Below, piece by piece: positions 1 to 11,293 of a stretch of DNA of 64,000 bases. The notes beneath the pieces were generated by a model. It worked only from the letters and a program-made list of their open reading frames with translations, had not been told where the DNA came from and did no database searches. How positions within the stretch are numbered: the first letter of the stretch is position 1; each line of letters starts with the position of its first letter. This stretch comes from Argopecten irradians (lineage: Eukaryota; Mollusca; Bivalvia; Pectinida; Pectinidae). The stretch covers positions 31,919,528 through 31,983,527 of the forward strand of contig NC_091142.1 of NCBI RefSeq assembly GCF_041381155.1, read 5' to 3'. A program made the position numbers and the translations under genes.

Positions 1-33
1 TATAGGACCATTTTCTATCACGTTGAGGTTAAA

Positions 34-372
34 TTAGTCCGGAGGCTTAAAGCTGGTTTTTGGCCGAATCGTGCACATTGTGATACAAGTATGAAATTTG
101 GCATACAGTTACTATGGCCCATTCCAAATATTTTTAGACCGAGACCCCAACGAGATTTCACCTGTGGGGGCCATGGCGGCCATTTTTCAAGATGGCCGCC
201 ATGAAAATTTTCAAATTCAAATTTCTTGAAAAGTAATTGCAATAAAAGCCTAATTTTTAATTCTCTGTCTATGTTTAGGGGTCAGGGCATACAATAATGG
301 CATTATATAGGAAATATATTAATGTCGGCCATCTTGTTTTTCAATATGGCGGTCATTTTGGCGGGAAAATCA
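34..372 (+). repeat. left terminal inverted repeat
   Basis: This is the left arm of the 34-4150 element and pairs with 3832-4150. The arms have diverged by scattered substitutions and small indels, which suggests an old insertion. The arm contains two AAGATGG/CCAT pairs, a motif shared with several unrelated repeats in the window. Confidence 0.75.
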
Positions 373-728
373 CTCATTTCTCAGTATTTCACCATGATAA
401 AAAGATTGTAACAGATTGTTTTGTCTATTAATCAATTATTTTAATCTTATAATTATGTTCAAAATTTGGTATAGATGTGAAGAGATAGGTTTATTAATGT
501 AATAACAATATTTAATGGTTGTAAGGAACATAGATTGTAAAAAACAAGATGGCGATTTATAATGTTGTTTTTTAAAGAAAAAAATACAATGTTTTATATA
601 AAGTCCTTCAATTTCAAGCAATCCAATGTTTTAATTTTACTTTGAGTTTCAATAAACATTCAATTTTTATTATTATGGAAGTGATTTTTTTCTTGTTGAG
701 AAAATGGCCTTTATGATATTATTACAGA

Positions 729-787
729 TTAATATATTTCCTAAATAATGCCATTATTGTATGCCCTGACCCCCAAAACATAGGCAG
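729..787 (-). repeat. extra inverted copy of the inner TIR segment
   Basis: About 59 bases starting near AATATATTTCCTAAATAATG and running to CATAGGCAG match the right arm at 3881-3939 directly and the left arm at about 262-320 in inverse. The copy stops a few bases before the recognisable protein homology begins at 793. It therefore either replaced the 5' part of the gene or forms its upstream control region. Confidence 0.7.
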
Positions 788-792
788 TAATT

Positions 793-3426
793 ATGTCACG
801 TGTTGCCAACATTATCCGCCGTGATATGGTCGCCAATGAGTATCCATCATTTGACGGAACTTTTGAGAGTGACTGTCAGCAAAGATCAGTACCAACATCA
901 TTGCTCACTCTTGTTTCCATGATACTCCATGGTACCGATATTAGGAATGAGGCAAATCATCAGTCACAAACGGCATTGTCTCTTTCACAACTGATGTTCT
1001 ATAACTCTGAACGCGATATAAAAATGTGATCTAAAGATGCCAGACATAGTCGTGATCGTGAACCACCGCTACCCCTGTTTCTTGGAGCATATGTACATTC
1101 AAAGACGAGATCTAAGGATATGATAACCATTCTTCATAAGATGGGACTGTCTGTAACATATGATCCGTGTTCTGCGTATGTCCTCTGATCTAGCAAATTC
1201 AGCAATCCATCACTTTGAATCTATAGGAGCGGTATGTCCACAATCACTGAGAATTGGAATCTTTACGACATCAGCAGTAGACAATATTGATAATGATCCT
1301 ACATTTACTAGTTCTCAAACATCATTCCATGGAACTGGTATTTCCATTTTCCAGCATCCAAATGTTGATGACGTTGGCATTGAACAATGCAGGCCATCAC
1401 TATCCAGCTCAGATCGAAAAATTGCGAAGCTTCCAGAAAACTACACGTCTGCACCAGCTGTTGTGACCATTAAAGACTCGTCTATTCCAGAGATGACAGA
1501 GCTGTAGCCCGAGATACTCTGGCCCTGACGCCAGACTTAGACATTATGACAGATAGACGTCTGGTTTAGGGCCAGAGCGCAGTAGTACACGAAAACCTGG
1601 AATAAGCTGACACCGTTTGGTAGCCAGGTACTCTCTCTAATAACAGCCCAAACAAAATAAATCAATTTGTAATACATGTACATGATGGTAGATTGTACTG
1701 ACATTTAATTTTCCATATTTCCTTTTTCCAAGTGTTCAGGAGATTTTTCTTCGTCATGTAAGCTGCCTGGTAAGCACGATTACAGACGTGGGCAATCCCT
1801 TTGCAGACACCAGTGGAGATCTTCTTGTCCTTGACACCATAGTGATTGCTGATTCCACCATTGTCGAGTCCATCATCAAGATTAAGTTGGTAGGACAAGA
1901 ACGATGTGACCGTTTCTTTGAAGACCGCCTCTTACACAGAACTACACCCATCCATGCCAAAACTTCCTCTCTTTCGAAAAATGCCCCTAAAGAGAAATCT
2001 AGAGATCAAAAACAGCTAAAGTCACTAAAACGCGATCGCACATTGTTTTCTACGCTGTACGTTGTCTGCCAAGCCCGCCAAACCAACATGAGAATCAATC
2101 ATATCCATCTTCACTGTCGAAGTATGGAGCAATGCGAATGGGGACAAAGTCCGATCTCTTGGGGTGCATAGAGGGAGTAGTTGTCCGTGATACAGTCAAA
2201 CCACTTGATGCTCAAATGGTTATCCTTGATAGTGCTGCCATTATCAACATGATCAAACCCGGATTATCAGAGACGTTTGATGACTATGTCTTGAAGATCA
2301 TGGACTACATCCGAAATCAATTCCTTAGAGGTGTAACAGTAAGGGTAGATGTCGTATTTGATGTATATAGAAAGGATAGTCTGAAAGCTGGTACACGACA
2401 GAAGAGGGGAAAAGGTACTCGGAGACGTGTTGAAGGGAAAAACATGGTGCCTAGTAACTGGCCGGAATTCCTGCGAGACGATGATAACAAATCAGAGCTA
2501 TTCCATCTGATTGCTAATCAAGTTGTACATGAAACGTTCCCAGGAATCGTCATCATTACTCGTGATGACAAAGTGTTGTCGTCGGCACCATGTGATGTTG
2601 CTGGTGTGATGAACTGTACACATGAGGAGGCTGACACAAGGATGTTTCTACACGCTTCCGATGGGGTTCGACAGGGCATAAGGAAGATCCTTTTGAGAAC
2701 AGTTGACACAGATGTAGTGGTAATTGGCATACGTCTTGCTCAGAAGATCGGCTGTGAATGCATGTGTGTGGCATTTGGTGCAGGTAGAACATTCCGCTAT
2801 CTAGACATAACGGCCATGGCTCAATCACTTGGACAAGACAGGGCCAGAGCTCTTGCTGCATTTCATGCCTTGACAGGATGTGATGTTACATCTTCATTTG
2901 CCGGTAGAGGTAAACAAACAGCCTGGTGCGCTTGGAATGCCTTAGACGTCGCTACTCATGCTTTGTGCACTCTAGCTCAGACACCATCTGAGCAGAATGT
3001 AATGGATGCTTTACCTACAGTTGAGAGATTGGTGGTGATCATGTATGATCGAGGGAGCCCCGAGACTACTGTGAATGAAGCAAGACAGTCATTGTTCACA
3101 CAGAAAGGTAGAGAAATTGAAAATATTTCCCCAACACAAGACGCTCTTATCCGCATCTATTAAGAGGCGGGTATATGGCAGGTCATGTATGGGGTCAAGC
3201 AACGCTGAAAGCACCACAGTTGCCAAGCCCTGCCGGCTATGGATGGATTTGGAAAACCTCAACGGCACAATGGGAAATCAAATGGATGACTATTTCACCT
3301 GCTGGTGAAGCATGTCGTGTTGTTATCAAATGTAGCTGCAGCAAAGGCTGTAACAGGCAGTGTAAATGCAGGAAAGCGGATTTACTTTGCACAACGCTTT
3401 GCAAGTGTGGTGGATGTGTTTCATAA
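793..3426 (+). pseudogene. transposon-borne gene with XPG/FEN-like motifs and a C-terminal Cys cluster, decayed
   Basis: Several frames line up as one protein. Pieces lie at 793-1180, 1160-1507, 1788-2170, 2132-3163 and about 3175-3426, separated by a TGA at 1027, by frameshifts near 1165, 2130 and 3165, and by a short palindromic insertion at 1504-1585. The 2132-3163 piece (343 codons) holds HEEADTRM, VDTDVVVIG and HALTGCD followed by GRGK. These resemble the acidic metal-binding segments and the helix-two-turn-helix glycine loop of XPG/FEN nucleases. The last piece ends in nine cysteines (CSCSKGCNRQCKC and onward), like a CXC or Tesmin-type zinc cluster. From memory, intact relatives are common but unnamed in cnidarian, mollusc and fish gene sets. 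Nuclease activity is inferred, and this copy is not functional as read. Confidence 0.65.
1504..1585. mobile_element. short palindromic insertion (MITE-like) inside the FEN-like gene
   Basis: It begins GTAGCCCGAGATACTCTGG. An imperfect inverted repeat follows, with CTCTGGCCCTGACGCCAGAC at 1517-1536 pairing with bases 1559-1577. The same opening appears at 53065 in a longer element. Protein homology stops on one side of it and resumes only downstream, so it probably disrupted the gene. Confidence 0.5.
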
Positions 3427-3831
3427 CCATATATACAATGAACTTCTAATTATCGTGTGTGGTCAGTATAAAGAGAACAATAACTTTTGTTTTAATGTCT
3501 ATTTACATTATGTGGTTCGTAAAGCTCTCCTTCAAATATATCAACATACCCATAGAATGAAAAGGAAACGCAACCAATTTGTTAACAATTGCTTTGAAAC
3601 TTGAATAACATTAATATGTACACTGTTCTTGAAATTTTATTCCAGATAAATTACCATTATTTTGCTACCAATGCATTAATCTTTTTCTATTTGTATAGAT
3701 AATCCTAATACTAAATTATGAGTACAGACACAAAAACATGTTTCTGTCTCATTTATTTTCCATAATATACAGCCAATAAAATTTCAATATAGAAAATGAT
3801 TGGATTTTCCCGCCAAAATACAAGCATATTG

Positions 3832-4150
3832 GATTTTCCCGCCAAAATGACCGCCATATTGAAAAGCAAGATGGCCGACAATAATATATTTCCTAAATAA
3901 TGCCATTATTGTATGCCCTGACCCCCAAAACATAGGCAGAGAATTAAAGATTAGGCTTTTATTGCAATAACTTTTCAAGATATTTGAATTTGAAAATTTT
4001 CATGGCGGCCATCTTGGAAAATGGCCGCCATTGGTGAAATCTAGTTGGGGTCTCGGTTGGAAAATATTTTGAATGGGATATAGTAACAGTGGGCCAAATT
4101 TGATGCTTGTATCACAATGTGCACAATTTTTCCCTAAGCCTCCGGACTAA
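3832..4150 (-). repeat. right terminal inverted repeat
   Basis: This is the inverse of 34-372. Just inside it, bases 3801-3843 carry a local duplication of GGATTTTCCCGCC. Confidence 0.75.
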
Positions 4151-4250
4151 ATGGCTGAAGCGGGAAAATCAAAATGTTCACTTGCATTTATATTATACTC
4201 TACTTTGAACTAGAAAGTAAGATGTAAATAGAATATTAAAAGGATTGTAA

Positions 4251-4281
4251 GATTGCATTTATTGGAGATATAAATGCAATC
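4251..4281. repeat. short AT-rich hairpin
   Basis: GATTGCATTTAT at 4251-4262 pairs with ATAAATGCAATC at about 4270-4281 around a short loop. It lies in otherwise featureless DNA between the TIR element and the next repeat. Confidence 0.5.
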
Positions 4282-4470
4282 TGGGTGGCAGATAAATAGA
4301 ATAGCGCCGGTCAATCCTTTAATTGTTAATTAAAATCTTTCTTTCCAATAGCATGAAGGGAAAACACCAGCATGTAGAAAGTAAATCGAAAGTCCAAATC
4401 CATACACTTGGTGTGTAGACAATTGAACACATTAAATTAAGTCTCTTTTTTCTTTGCGAATGCAAAAGCA

Positions 4471-5250
4471 AACAATAGGCCCATGGGCCTAAACGGTCAT
4501 CTTACTCATTGCACAAAACAACAAAGTCACAGTATAAAGTATTGGTTAACGATTAATATAAACAATACGAGGAACTCCTTAGTTGAATATGTAAGTTTCT
4601 GAAATAGTTAAATTGTCATTTGTTGAACAAACTTGGTAGCCCTTCATCCATATATGGTTGTAACCCATTCACGGATTAATATATGGTGGAGTCAGATTTT
4701 AAAGCCAAATTTCAGCAAAGCTTCCATTTTGGACATCCGCCGTACTATCCCCATGGGTCTTAGCTCGGTCCTTTATAAAACATGATTGTCCTCACCTAAA
4801 GTTCCCCCTTCTGAATCAAAACCCCTATAGACCAATTTTCCTTGAGATCGGAGACTGAAACCTGAAAACAGGAAGTGGGCCAGCGGCCATCTTGGAATGC
4901 CAACATCTTTACGAAAATGTTTGCATGTTGTTCGGCATCAATTTAAACCCCTATAGACCAATTTTCATTGAGATCAGAGACCGAAGCCTGAAAACAGGCA
5001 GTGGGCCATCTAAAATTAAGAAAATGTGGCCTTTTGGGGCCCCACCCCTCAGCCCCTAGGGGTCGGGCCAGGCTCATTTATATAGAATATGATTGTCTTT
5101 CCCAAATGATGTTTCACACCAAATATGGATGTAATCCGCTCAAGGGTAAAGGAGTAGTAGGCTTTTGTATAAATAGTCTTAGGCACAGCGCACGGCAGAC
5201 TGCACACGACGACGGACGACACACGATGACAATAGGTCAGATGACCTATT
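4471..5250 (+). mobile_element. pearl-like tandem-core element (copy A)
   Basis: The 5' end has a GGCCCATGGGCC hairpin followed by AACGGTCAT. The middle has two ~122 bp units, at about 4815 and 4936, each with CCCCTATAGACCAATTTTC. The 3' end is rich in ACGACGG and closes with AATAGGTCAGATGACCTATT. This layout of 5' end, core array, ACGG-rich stretch and terminal hairpin is that of pearl-type elements of bivalves. Confidence 0.6.
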
Positions 5251-5326
5251 AAAACTACCTATTAAAACTACAAAACAATGTCTGTAAACAAACACATGAA
5301 TATCTACTTGATAAGTCGTATACCAA

Positions 5327-5497
5327 CAAGGACATAGTCATTCAGATCCCCCGCCAATGGAGATATCAAAGCTGAAGTAGGTTTGATTGTGGAGACTTAT
5401 GTGTATGAAAAACAAGGACATAGTCATTCAGATCCCCCGCCAATGGAAATATCAAAGCTGAAGTAAGTTTGATTGTGGAAACTTATGTGTATGAAAA
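5327..5497 (+). repeat. 86 bp tandem duplication
   Basis: CAAGGACATAGTCATTCAGA begins at 5327 and again at 5413, with near-identical sequence between. Each unit contains CCCCCGCCAATGG, the 5' counterpart of the terminal hairpin at 6363-6388. Confidence 0.7.
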
Positions 5498-6391
5498 AAA
5501 CCAGGAAAAACGAAGTTGAGCTAAAGAAAGATGGAGTATAATTCAAGTAGAGCGGGGCTGCAATTGTTGAATCAGGTATACAGCCTTGACATTTATAAAA
5601 GACTATATACACAAAGATGGGTGGAGTTTTGCAAAGTAACATTTACCATTTACCATATTTTCAGCAATGTTTCTATGGTAACGGAAAAAGTGCAAAAAAT
5701 GAAAACCTAAAAATAGCAAAAGGTACTACTAGACCATAAAAAGAATGTGTCTATGAAGTTTCGTGGAAATATCTCTGCTGGTTTTAGAGTTATGCTCCGG
5801 AAATGAACCTGCTACAAAAATATAATATTTTCAGCATTATATGTGTCTGTGGTTACAGAAAAAAAACAACACAAAAAATGAAAACCTAAAAGTAGCAAAA
5901 GGCACTACTAGACCATAAGAACAATATGCCTATGGAGTTCCGTGCATATATCTCAACCAGTTTTCCAGTTATGATGCGGAAACGAACCTGGTACAAAAAA
6001 ATATGATATTTTTAGCAATGTTTCCATGGTTACGGAAAAAGTGCAAAAAAAGAAAACCTAAAAATAGCAAAAGGCACTACTAGACCATAAGAACAATATA
6101 TATGTGTCTATGAAGTTTCATGGAAATATCTCTGCTGGTTTTAGAGTTGTGCTCCGGAAACGATTCTTACACAAAAATCTGCCATTTTCAGCAATGTTTC
6201 CATGGTTACAGAAAAAAATACAAAAAGTGAAAACCTTAAAATAGCAAAAGGCAATACTAGACCATAAGACCAATGTGTGTATGAAGTTTCGTGGAAATAT
6301 CTCTACTGGTTTTAGAGTTATGCTCCGGAAACCATTCAGACGGACGGAACCCATTTGTATATCCCCCGCCAACTTCGTTGGGCGGGGAATA
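5413..6391 (+). mobile_element. tandem-core element with CCCCCGCC hairpin end (copy C1)
   Basis: Four units of about 175 bp each carry TAGCAAAAGGYACTACTAGA (near 5716, 5894, 6067 and 6244) and an ATTTTCAGCAATGTTTC segment. A GACGGACGGA stretch and the hairpin CCCCCGCCAACTTCG/TTGGGCGGGG at 6363-6388 close it. The family resembles the pearl-like elements in layout but not in sequence. Confidence 0.6.
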
Positions 6392-6607
6392 AAAAACAGG
6401 AAAAAGGAAGTTGAGCTAAAGAAAGATGGAGTATAATTCAAGTAGAGCGGGGCTTCAATTGTTGAATCAGGTATACAGCCTTGACATTTATATTAGACTA
6501 TATACACAAAGATGGGTGGAGTTTTGCAAAGTAACATTTACCATATACCATGTTATTTTCAGCAATGTTTCCATGGTAACGGAAAAAGTGCAAAAAATGA
6601 AAACCTA
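6392..6607 (+). mobile_element. second tandem-core copy (C2), left part, interrupted
   Basis: The sequence repeats the start of copy C1 (AAGTTGAGCTAAAGAAAGAT onward) and breaks at AAAACCTA/ACAAGAGG where another element begins. Its continuation, AAAATAGCAAAAGGTACTAC, resumes at 8641 and runs to about 8900. Confidence 0.7.
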
Positions 6608-8640
6608 ACAAGAGGCCCATGGGCCTTAACGGTCACCTGAGTTAGAATATATGATGAAACAAATTAAAGACATAAAAACACTATATGCTGGGCCTTGAAG
6701 TTGGTCAGTGGTTTATAAATTTGACCTTTTTAGACTATGAAGAGTATTTGCTTCCATCAAACCTGTGAACTTGAGGTATTTTTTGAAATTTTAATCAATT
6801 TGACCCTGTTTGGTCCTGCCCCTCTGGTCCCCCAGGGGGTCATCGAGGACGGATATGAATGTTAAAATGCTATATCTTAGGCTAATAATTCTAATCAAGT
6901 TTGACTAATTTCCTACGAAAATTGGGCAAATAATGTTCACAAATATGTTTTTCCTTTATAAACTAAAGTAAACTTGACCCCTCCCAGGGGTAACGTGAGA
7001 CCCCAAGGTCATATAATTCACAGTTGTTATAAACACCTGAAGACCTTTCCATCTATTTATTTGATTCTACTATATCCAGAATTTTAGAAGATTTTTGAAG
7101 TTTTAGCCTATTTGACCCTCTGCCCCCAGGGAGTCGGCCAGGACCAATGTGGATATGATGTTAAAATGCTATCTCAGGCTAATAATTCTAACCATGTTTG
7201 ACTCATTTCCTATTAAAATTGAGCAAAAAATGCTCATTAATGTGTTTTTCCTATATAAACTATAGTAAACTTGACCCCCTCCCCAAGGGGAAACAGGAGA
7301 TCCCAGGGTCATATAATTTACAATTTTTATAAACAAACTTTAAGACCTTTTCATCTATAAAGTGTATTTGATTATACCATTTCCAGAATTTTAAAAGAAT
7401 ATTTTTGAAGTTTTAGCCCCGCCCCTCTGCCCCCAGGGGGTCAGCCTGGACCAATATGGATATGATATTAAAATGCTATCTCAGGCTAATAATTCTAACC
7501 AAGTTTGACTCGTTTCCAAGGAAAATTGAGCAAAAAATGCTCATAAATATGTTTTCCCTATATAAACTATACGTGAGACCCCAGGGTCATATCTCCAGGG
7601 GGAAACGCGAGACCCCAGGGTCATATAATTCACAATTTTTGTAAAGAACCTTAAGACCTTTCTATTTATGAAAAGTATTTGTTTCTACCATTTCCAGAAT
7701 TTCAGAAGAAGATTTTTGAAATTTTAGCCAATTTGACCCTTTTTTAGCCCCGCCCCTCTGCCCCCAGGGGGTCGGCCAGAACGGCCAGAACCAATGTGGA
7801 TATGATATTAAAATGCTATCTCAGGGGCTAATAATTCTAATCAAGTTTGACTCGTTTCCAATGAAAATTGAGCAAAAAATGCTCATAAATGTGTTTTCCC
7901 TATATAAACTATAGTAAACTTGACCCCCTCCCCAGGGGGAAACGTGAGACCCCAGGGTCATATAATTCACAATTTTTGTGAAGGACCTTAAGACCTTTCC
8001 ATCTATGAAGAGTATTTGATTCTACCAGTTCCAGAATTTCAGAAGAAGATTTTTGAAGTTTTAGCTTATTTGACCCCTTTTGGCCCCACCCCTAAGGCCC
8101 CTGGGAGTCAGTCATGGAAAATTTGTTAATAGGATTCAATGGCCATTTCATAGGGATAATTCTGACATTATTTGACTCATTTCCTTTTACAAATGACCAA
8201 ATAATGCTCAAAAATGTGTTTTCCCTATATAAACTATAGTAAACTTAACCCCCTCCCCAAGGGGAAACCTGAGACCCCAGGGTCATATAATTCACAATTT
8301 TCGTAAAAGACCTTCAGACCTTTCTATCTATGAAGAGTAATTGATTCCATCACATCTGTGAGTGGAGAAGATTTTTGAAATTATAGTCAATTTTACCCCT
8401 TTTGGCCCCTCCCACAGCCCCCAGGGGGTTGGGGACCATATAATTCACAATTTTGATTGGCCTAATGCCTTAGAAGCTTTGTGCAAAATTTCATTGAATT
8501 TGCTTCAGTGGTTTTTGAGAAGAAGTCGAAAATGTAAATTGTTTACGGACATACGACGCACGACGGACGATGGACGACGCACGACGACGGACAAAAGGCG
8601 ATTAGAAAAGGTCACTTGAGACTTCGTCTCAGGTGACCTA
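6608..8640 (+). mobile_element. pearl-like tandem-core element (copy B), inserted in copy C2
   Basis: It opens ACAAGAGGCCCATGGGCC then TTAACGGTCACCTGAG. The core is about five units of 300-340 bp; AAATGCTAT marks units near 6866, 7165, 7473 and 7813, and CCCCAGGGGGAAAC recurs. It ends with ACGACGG repeats and the hairpin GGTCACTTGAGAC/TTCGTCTCAGGTGACC at 8610-8638. The start GGTCACCTGAG is complementary to the final CTCAGGTGACC. Sibling units at 5702 and 6051 show the uninterrupted site as AAACCTAAAAATAGC, so both ends are fixed to within a few bases. Confidence 0.7.
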
Positions 8641-8905
8641 AAAATAGCAAAAGGTACTACTAGACCCTAGAGAGAATGTGTCAATGAAGTTTCCTGGAAA
8701 TATCTCTGCTGGTTTTAGAGTTATGCTCCGGAAATGAACCTGCTACAAAAATAAGATATTTTCAGCAATGTTTCTATGGTTACAGAAAAATAAGCAAAAG
8801 GCACTACTGACCATAAGACCATAAGAACAATGTGTCTATGCAAAAATAACTAAAAGGCACTACAAGACCATAAGACCAATGTGTGTATGAAGTTTCTTGG
8901 AAATT
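8641..8905 (+). mobile_element. tandem-core copy C2, right part
   Basis: It continues the unit broken at 6607, with AGCAAAAGGTACTACTAGA and the GGTTTTAGAGTTATGCTCCGG segment. It decays and is lost before the first R1 copy at 8941. Confidence 0.6.
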
Positions 8906-8940
8906 CACTACGAGGTGTTTGCGATGTGTGTGCGATGTAT

Positions 8941-9738
8941 GTTTGTTTGTTTTTGATATTCGTGTTTATTAGTGTGTTACGTGCCCTATTAACAGCATAT
9001 CCAGGTCATGTCACCATCTACCATGCAAGGACGGCGAAAGAAACTACCACTATTATTAGACACTCCCATGTATTCTGACGTCACGGCGTGTTGTGTTGTG
9101 TGTATGTTGCTAATATATGCGAGGTTGCGTGTGTTTTGGGATTTCGACTGCGGTATATTCTAGTTGTTTTGTGTGATATACAATCTTACCATTTGTTAAG
9201 TATGTGTCTTCTAAAGGGACAATATATTTGGTATAGTGGAACTATTGCCAATGGATATATTTGTTAAAAAGTTATTTTCAATTTTATAGCATTTGCTATA
9301 TCACTGAAGCATGCCGTTATGACGAAAGTCCGGAGAAATGGGCCGACCTTTAACCCTGGGGACACCAAGCGCTACAACACACCCACCCGGTATGGTCACA
9401 TTATACTGACAACAAGTATATTCGTGTTGTGCGAACTACCAGTCGTTGACAACGGGTCGCGTACACAGTCGTTCCCTGTATGCTGAGCGCTAAGCAGGGG
9501 CAGAAACTACCACTTTTATAGACTTTGGTGTGTCTCGGCCAGGGGACAGAACCCAGAGCCTTCCTCACAGGGGCGAACGCTCAACTCAAGGCCAAAAGTG
9601 AGGCGATGCCAAGGGAGGCATTAGGAAAGATAAAGTCAGTTAGGAAGAAGAGAAAAGATAAGATCCTAAATTTAGTCGCCTTTTACGATCATGCAATAGG
9701 GGCAGCAGGTACAATTCTAACGCCCTACCTGCAGGGCC
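8941..9738 (-). mobile_element. R1 element, diverged full-length copy
   Basis: R1 is the name used here for a ~540 bp repeat. Its sense strand runs from GGCCCTGCAGGTAGGGCG to ACGTTAATTAATCAAACAAA with a (CAAA)n tail. This copy is reversed. It has extra material at about 9010-9060 and 9310-9470, where pieces of R1 are repeated or spaced out. The head end CTACCTGCAGGGCC is at 9725-9738. Confidence 0.7.
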
Positions 9739-9740
9739 AA

Positions 9741-10198
9741 GGCCTCCCATGTATTCGGTATGTTGTACGAGGTGAGTGTACTGGGAGACTGCGATATGTT
9801 CGTGTTGTGTCTTCTTGTATAGTGGACCTGTTGCCCTTTTTATAGTGCTATATCACTGAAGCATGCCGCCGAAAACACCAAGCAACACACCCCACCCGGT
9901 CACATTATACTGACAACGGGCGAACCAGTCGTCCCACTCCCTGCGTGCTGAACGCTAAGCAGGAGCAGAAACTACCACTTTTATAGACTTTGGTGTGTCT
10001 CGGCCAGGGGACAGAACCCAGAGCCTTCCTCACAGGGGCGAACGCTCAACTCAAGGCCAAAAGTGAGGCGGTGCCAAGGTAGGCATTAGGAAAGATAAAG
10101 TCAATTAGGAAGAAAAGAAAAGATCCTAAATTTAGTCGCCTTTTACGATCATGCAATAGGGGCAGTAGACACAATTCTAACGCCCTACCTGCAGGGCC
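9741..10198 (-). mobile_element. R1 element, lacking its tail
   Basis: It begins directly after the previous copy at GGCCTCCCATG, so about 60 bases of tail are missing. It ends with the head CTACCTGCAGGGCC. The two copies lie head to tail. Confidence 0.75.
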
Positions 10199-10462
10199 AA
10201 ACAATGAGATACAATCGGTATATAATAGATTTTAAATTGCAATTATGTCTTCAAATATCCGCGTAAAAGTCCTTACAATTTAAAAATTTATTTATTTTTT
10301 TCTAAACTGATACAAATTTTGTCATTGTGCTATTCAGTTAAAATGTGTAAATTTTTTAAAGGTTTTCTTAAGTCTAATACCTGCTTGGCTTTAAAGCTGT
10401 TACAGTACATCTTTTGACTTGTGCTAAGGCTAAGAAACGTTTGACTGATATCTTAATAGAGG

Positions 10463-10985
10463 TTTGTTTGTTTGATTAATTAACGTCCTATTAACAGCTA
10501 TGGTCATGTAAGGACGGCCTCCCATGTATGCGGTGTTGCGTGTATGTTCTGCGAGGTGCGTGTTTCGGGAGACTGCGGTATATTCATGTTGTGTCTTCTT
10601 GTATAGTGGAACTTTTGCCCTTTTTATAGTGCTATATCACTGAAGCATGCCGCCGAAGACACCAAGCAACACACCCCACCCGGTCACATTATACTGACAA
10701 CGGGCGAACCAGTCGTCCCACTCCCTTTTTGCTGAGCGCTAAGCAGGGGCAGAAACTACCACTTTTACAGACTTTGGTGTGTCTCGGCCAGGGGACAGAT
10801 CCTGAGCCTTCCTCACAGGGGCGAACGCTCAACTCAAGGCCAAAAGTGAGGCGGTGCCAAGGGAGGCATTAGGAAGGATAAAGTCAGTTAGGAAGAATAG
10901 AAAAGATAATATCCTAAATTTAGTCGCCTTTTACGATCATGCAATAGGGGCAGCAGGTACAATTCTAACGCCCTACCTGCAGGGC
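10463..10985 (-). mobile_element. R1 element, near full length
   Basis: It runs from the (TTTG)n tail to the head ACCTGCAGGGC. It is flanked by CTTAATAGAGG at 10452-10462 and 10990-11001, a target-site duplication typical of LINE-type retroposition. Confidence 0.8.
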
Positions 10986-11001
10986 TGATCTTAATAGAGG
11001 G

Positions 11002-11160
11002 TTTGTTTATTTATTTGTTTGATTAATTAACGTCCTATTAAAAGCTATGGTCATGTAAGGACGGCCTCCCATGTATGCAGTGTGTTGCGTGTATGTTGTG
11101 CGAGGTACGTGTTTTGGGAGACTGCGGTATATTCATGTAGTGTCTTCTTGTATAGTGGAA
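11002..11160 (-). mobile_element. R1 element, 5'-truncated
   Basis: It contains the tail and the first ~150 bases up to TTGTATAGTGGAA. CTTAATAGAGGG flanks it at 10990-11001 and 11161-11172, so it inserted at the same target as its neighbour. Confidence 0.8.
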
Positions 11161-11293
11161 CTTAATAGAGGGTATTGCTGGGCTAACTTTAATCATATAT
11201 ACATATCTCTTTGAAGCGAAGTACTTACTGTCATTTGAATAATTATATAACATTATCTTAACAACCATAATCGAATGACCACTGTCATTGTAG

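Larger units (their letters stand above)
34..4150. mobile_element. ~4.1 kb DNA-transposon-like element with long terminal inverted repeats
   Basis: Bases 34-372 reappear inverted at 3832-4150 and can be followed base by base. Both outer ends read TTAGTCCGGAGGCTTA inward, then share GTGCACATTGTGATACAAG, a paired ATGGCGGCCAT block, GGGGTCAGGGCATACAATAA and finally GGCGGGAAAATC. The enclosed DNA carries the decayed gene at 793-3426, so the repeats look like the ends of a DNA transposon. No convincing target-site duplication is visible; the flanks are gaggttaaa and atggctgaa, and a short shared AAAT is the most that could be claimed. I do not recognise the superfamily. Long TIRs recall Mutator-like elements, but no transposase motif supports that assignment. 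Confidence 0.7.

Noticed and set aside
34..4150. Integrated virus
   Set aside because: There is only one recognisable gene and long TIRs, with no capsid, polymerase or other viral hallmark; a DNA transposon explains it better.
9525..9845. Open frame with GTEPRAFLTGANAQ as a protein gene
   Set aside because: The same frame recurs antisense in many R1 copies, without a conserved ATG and joined to random downstream DNA in each.
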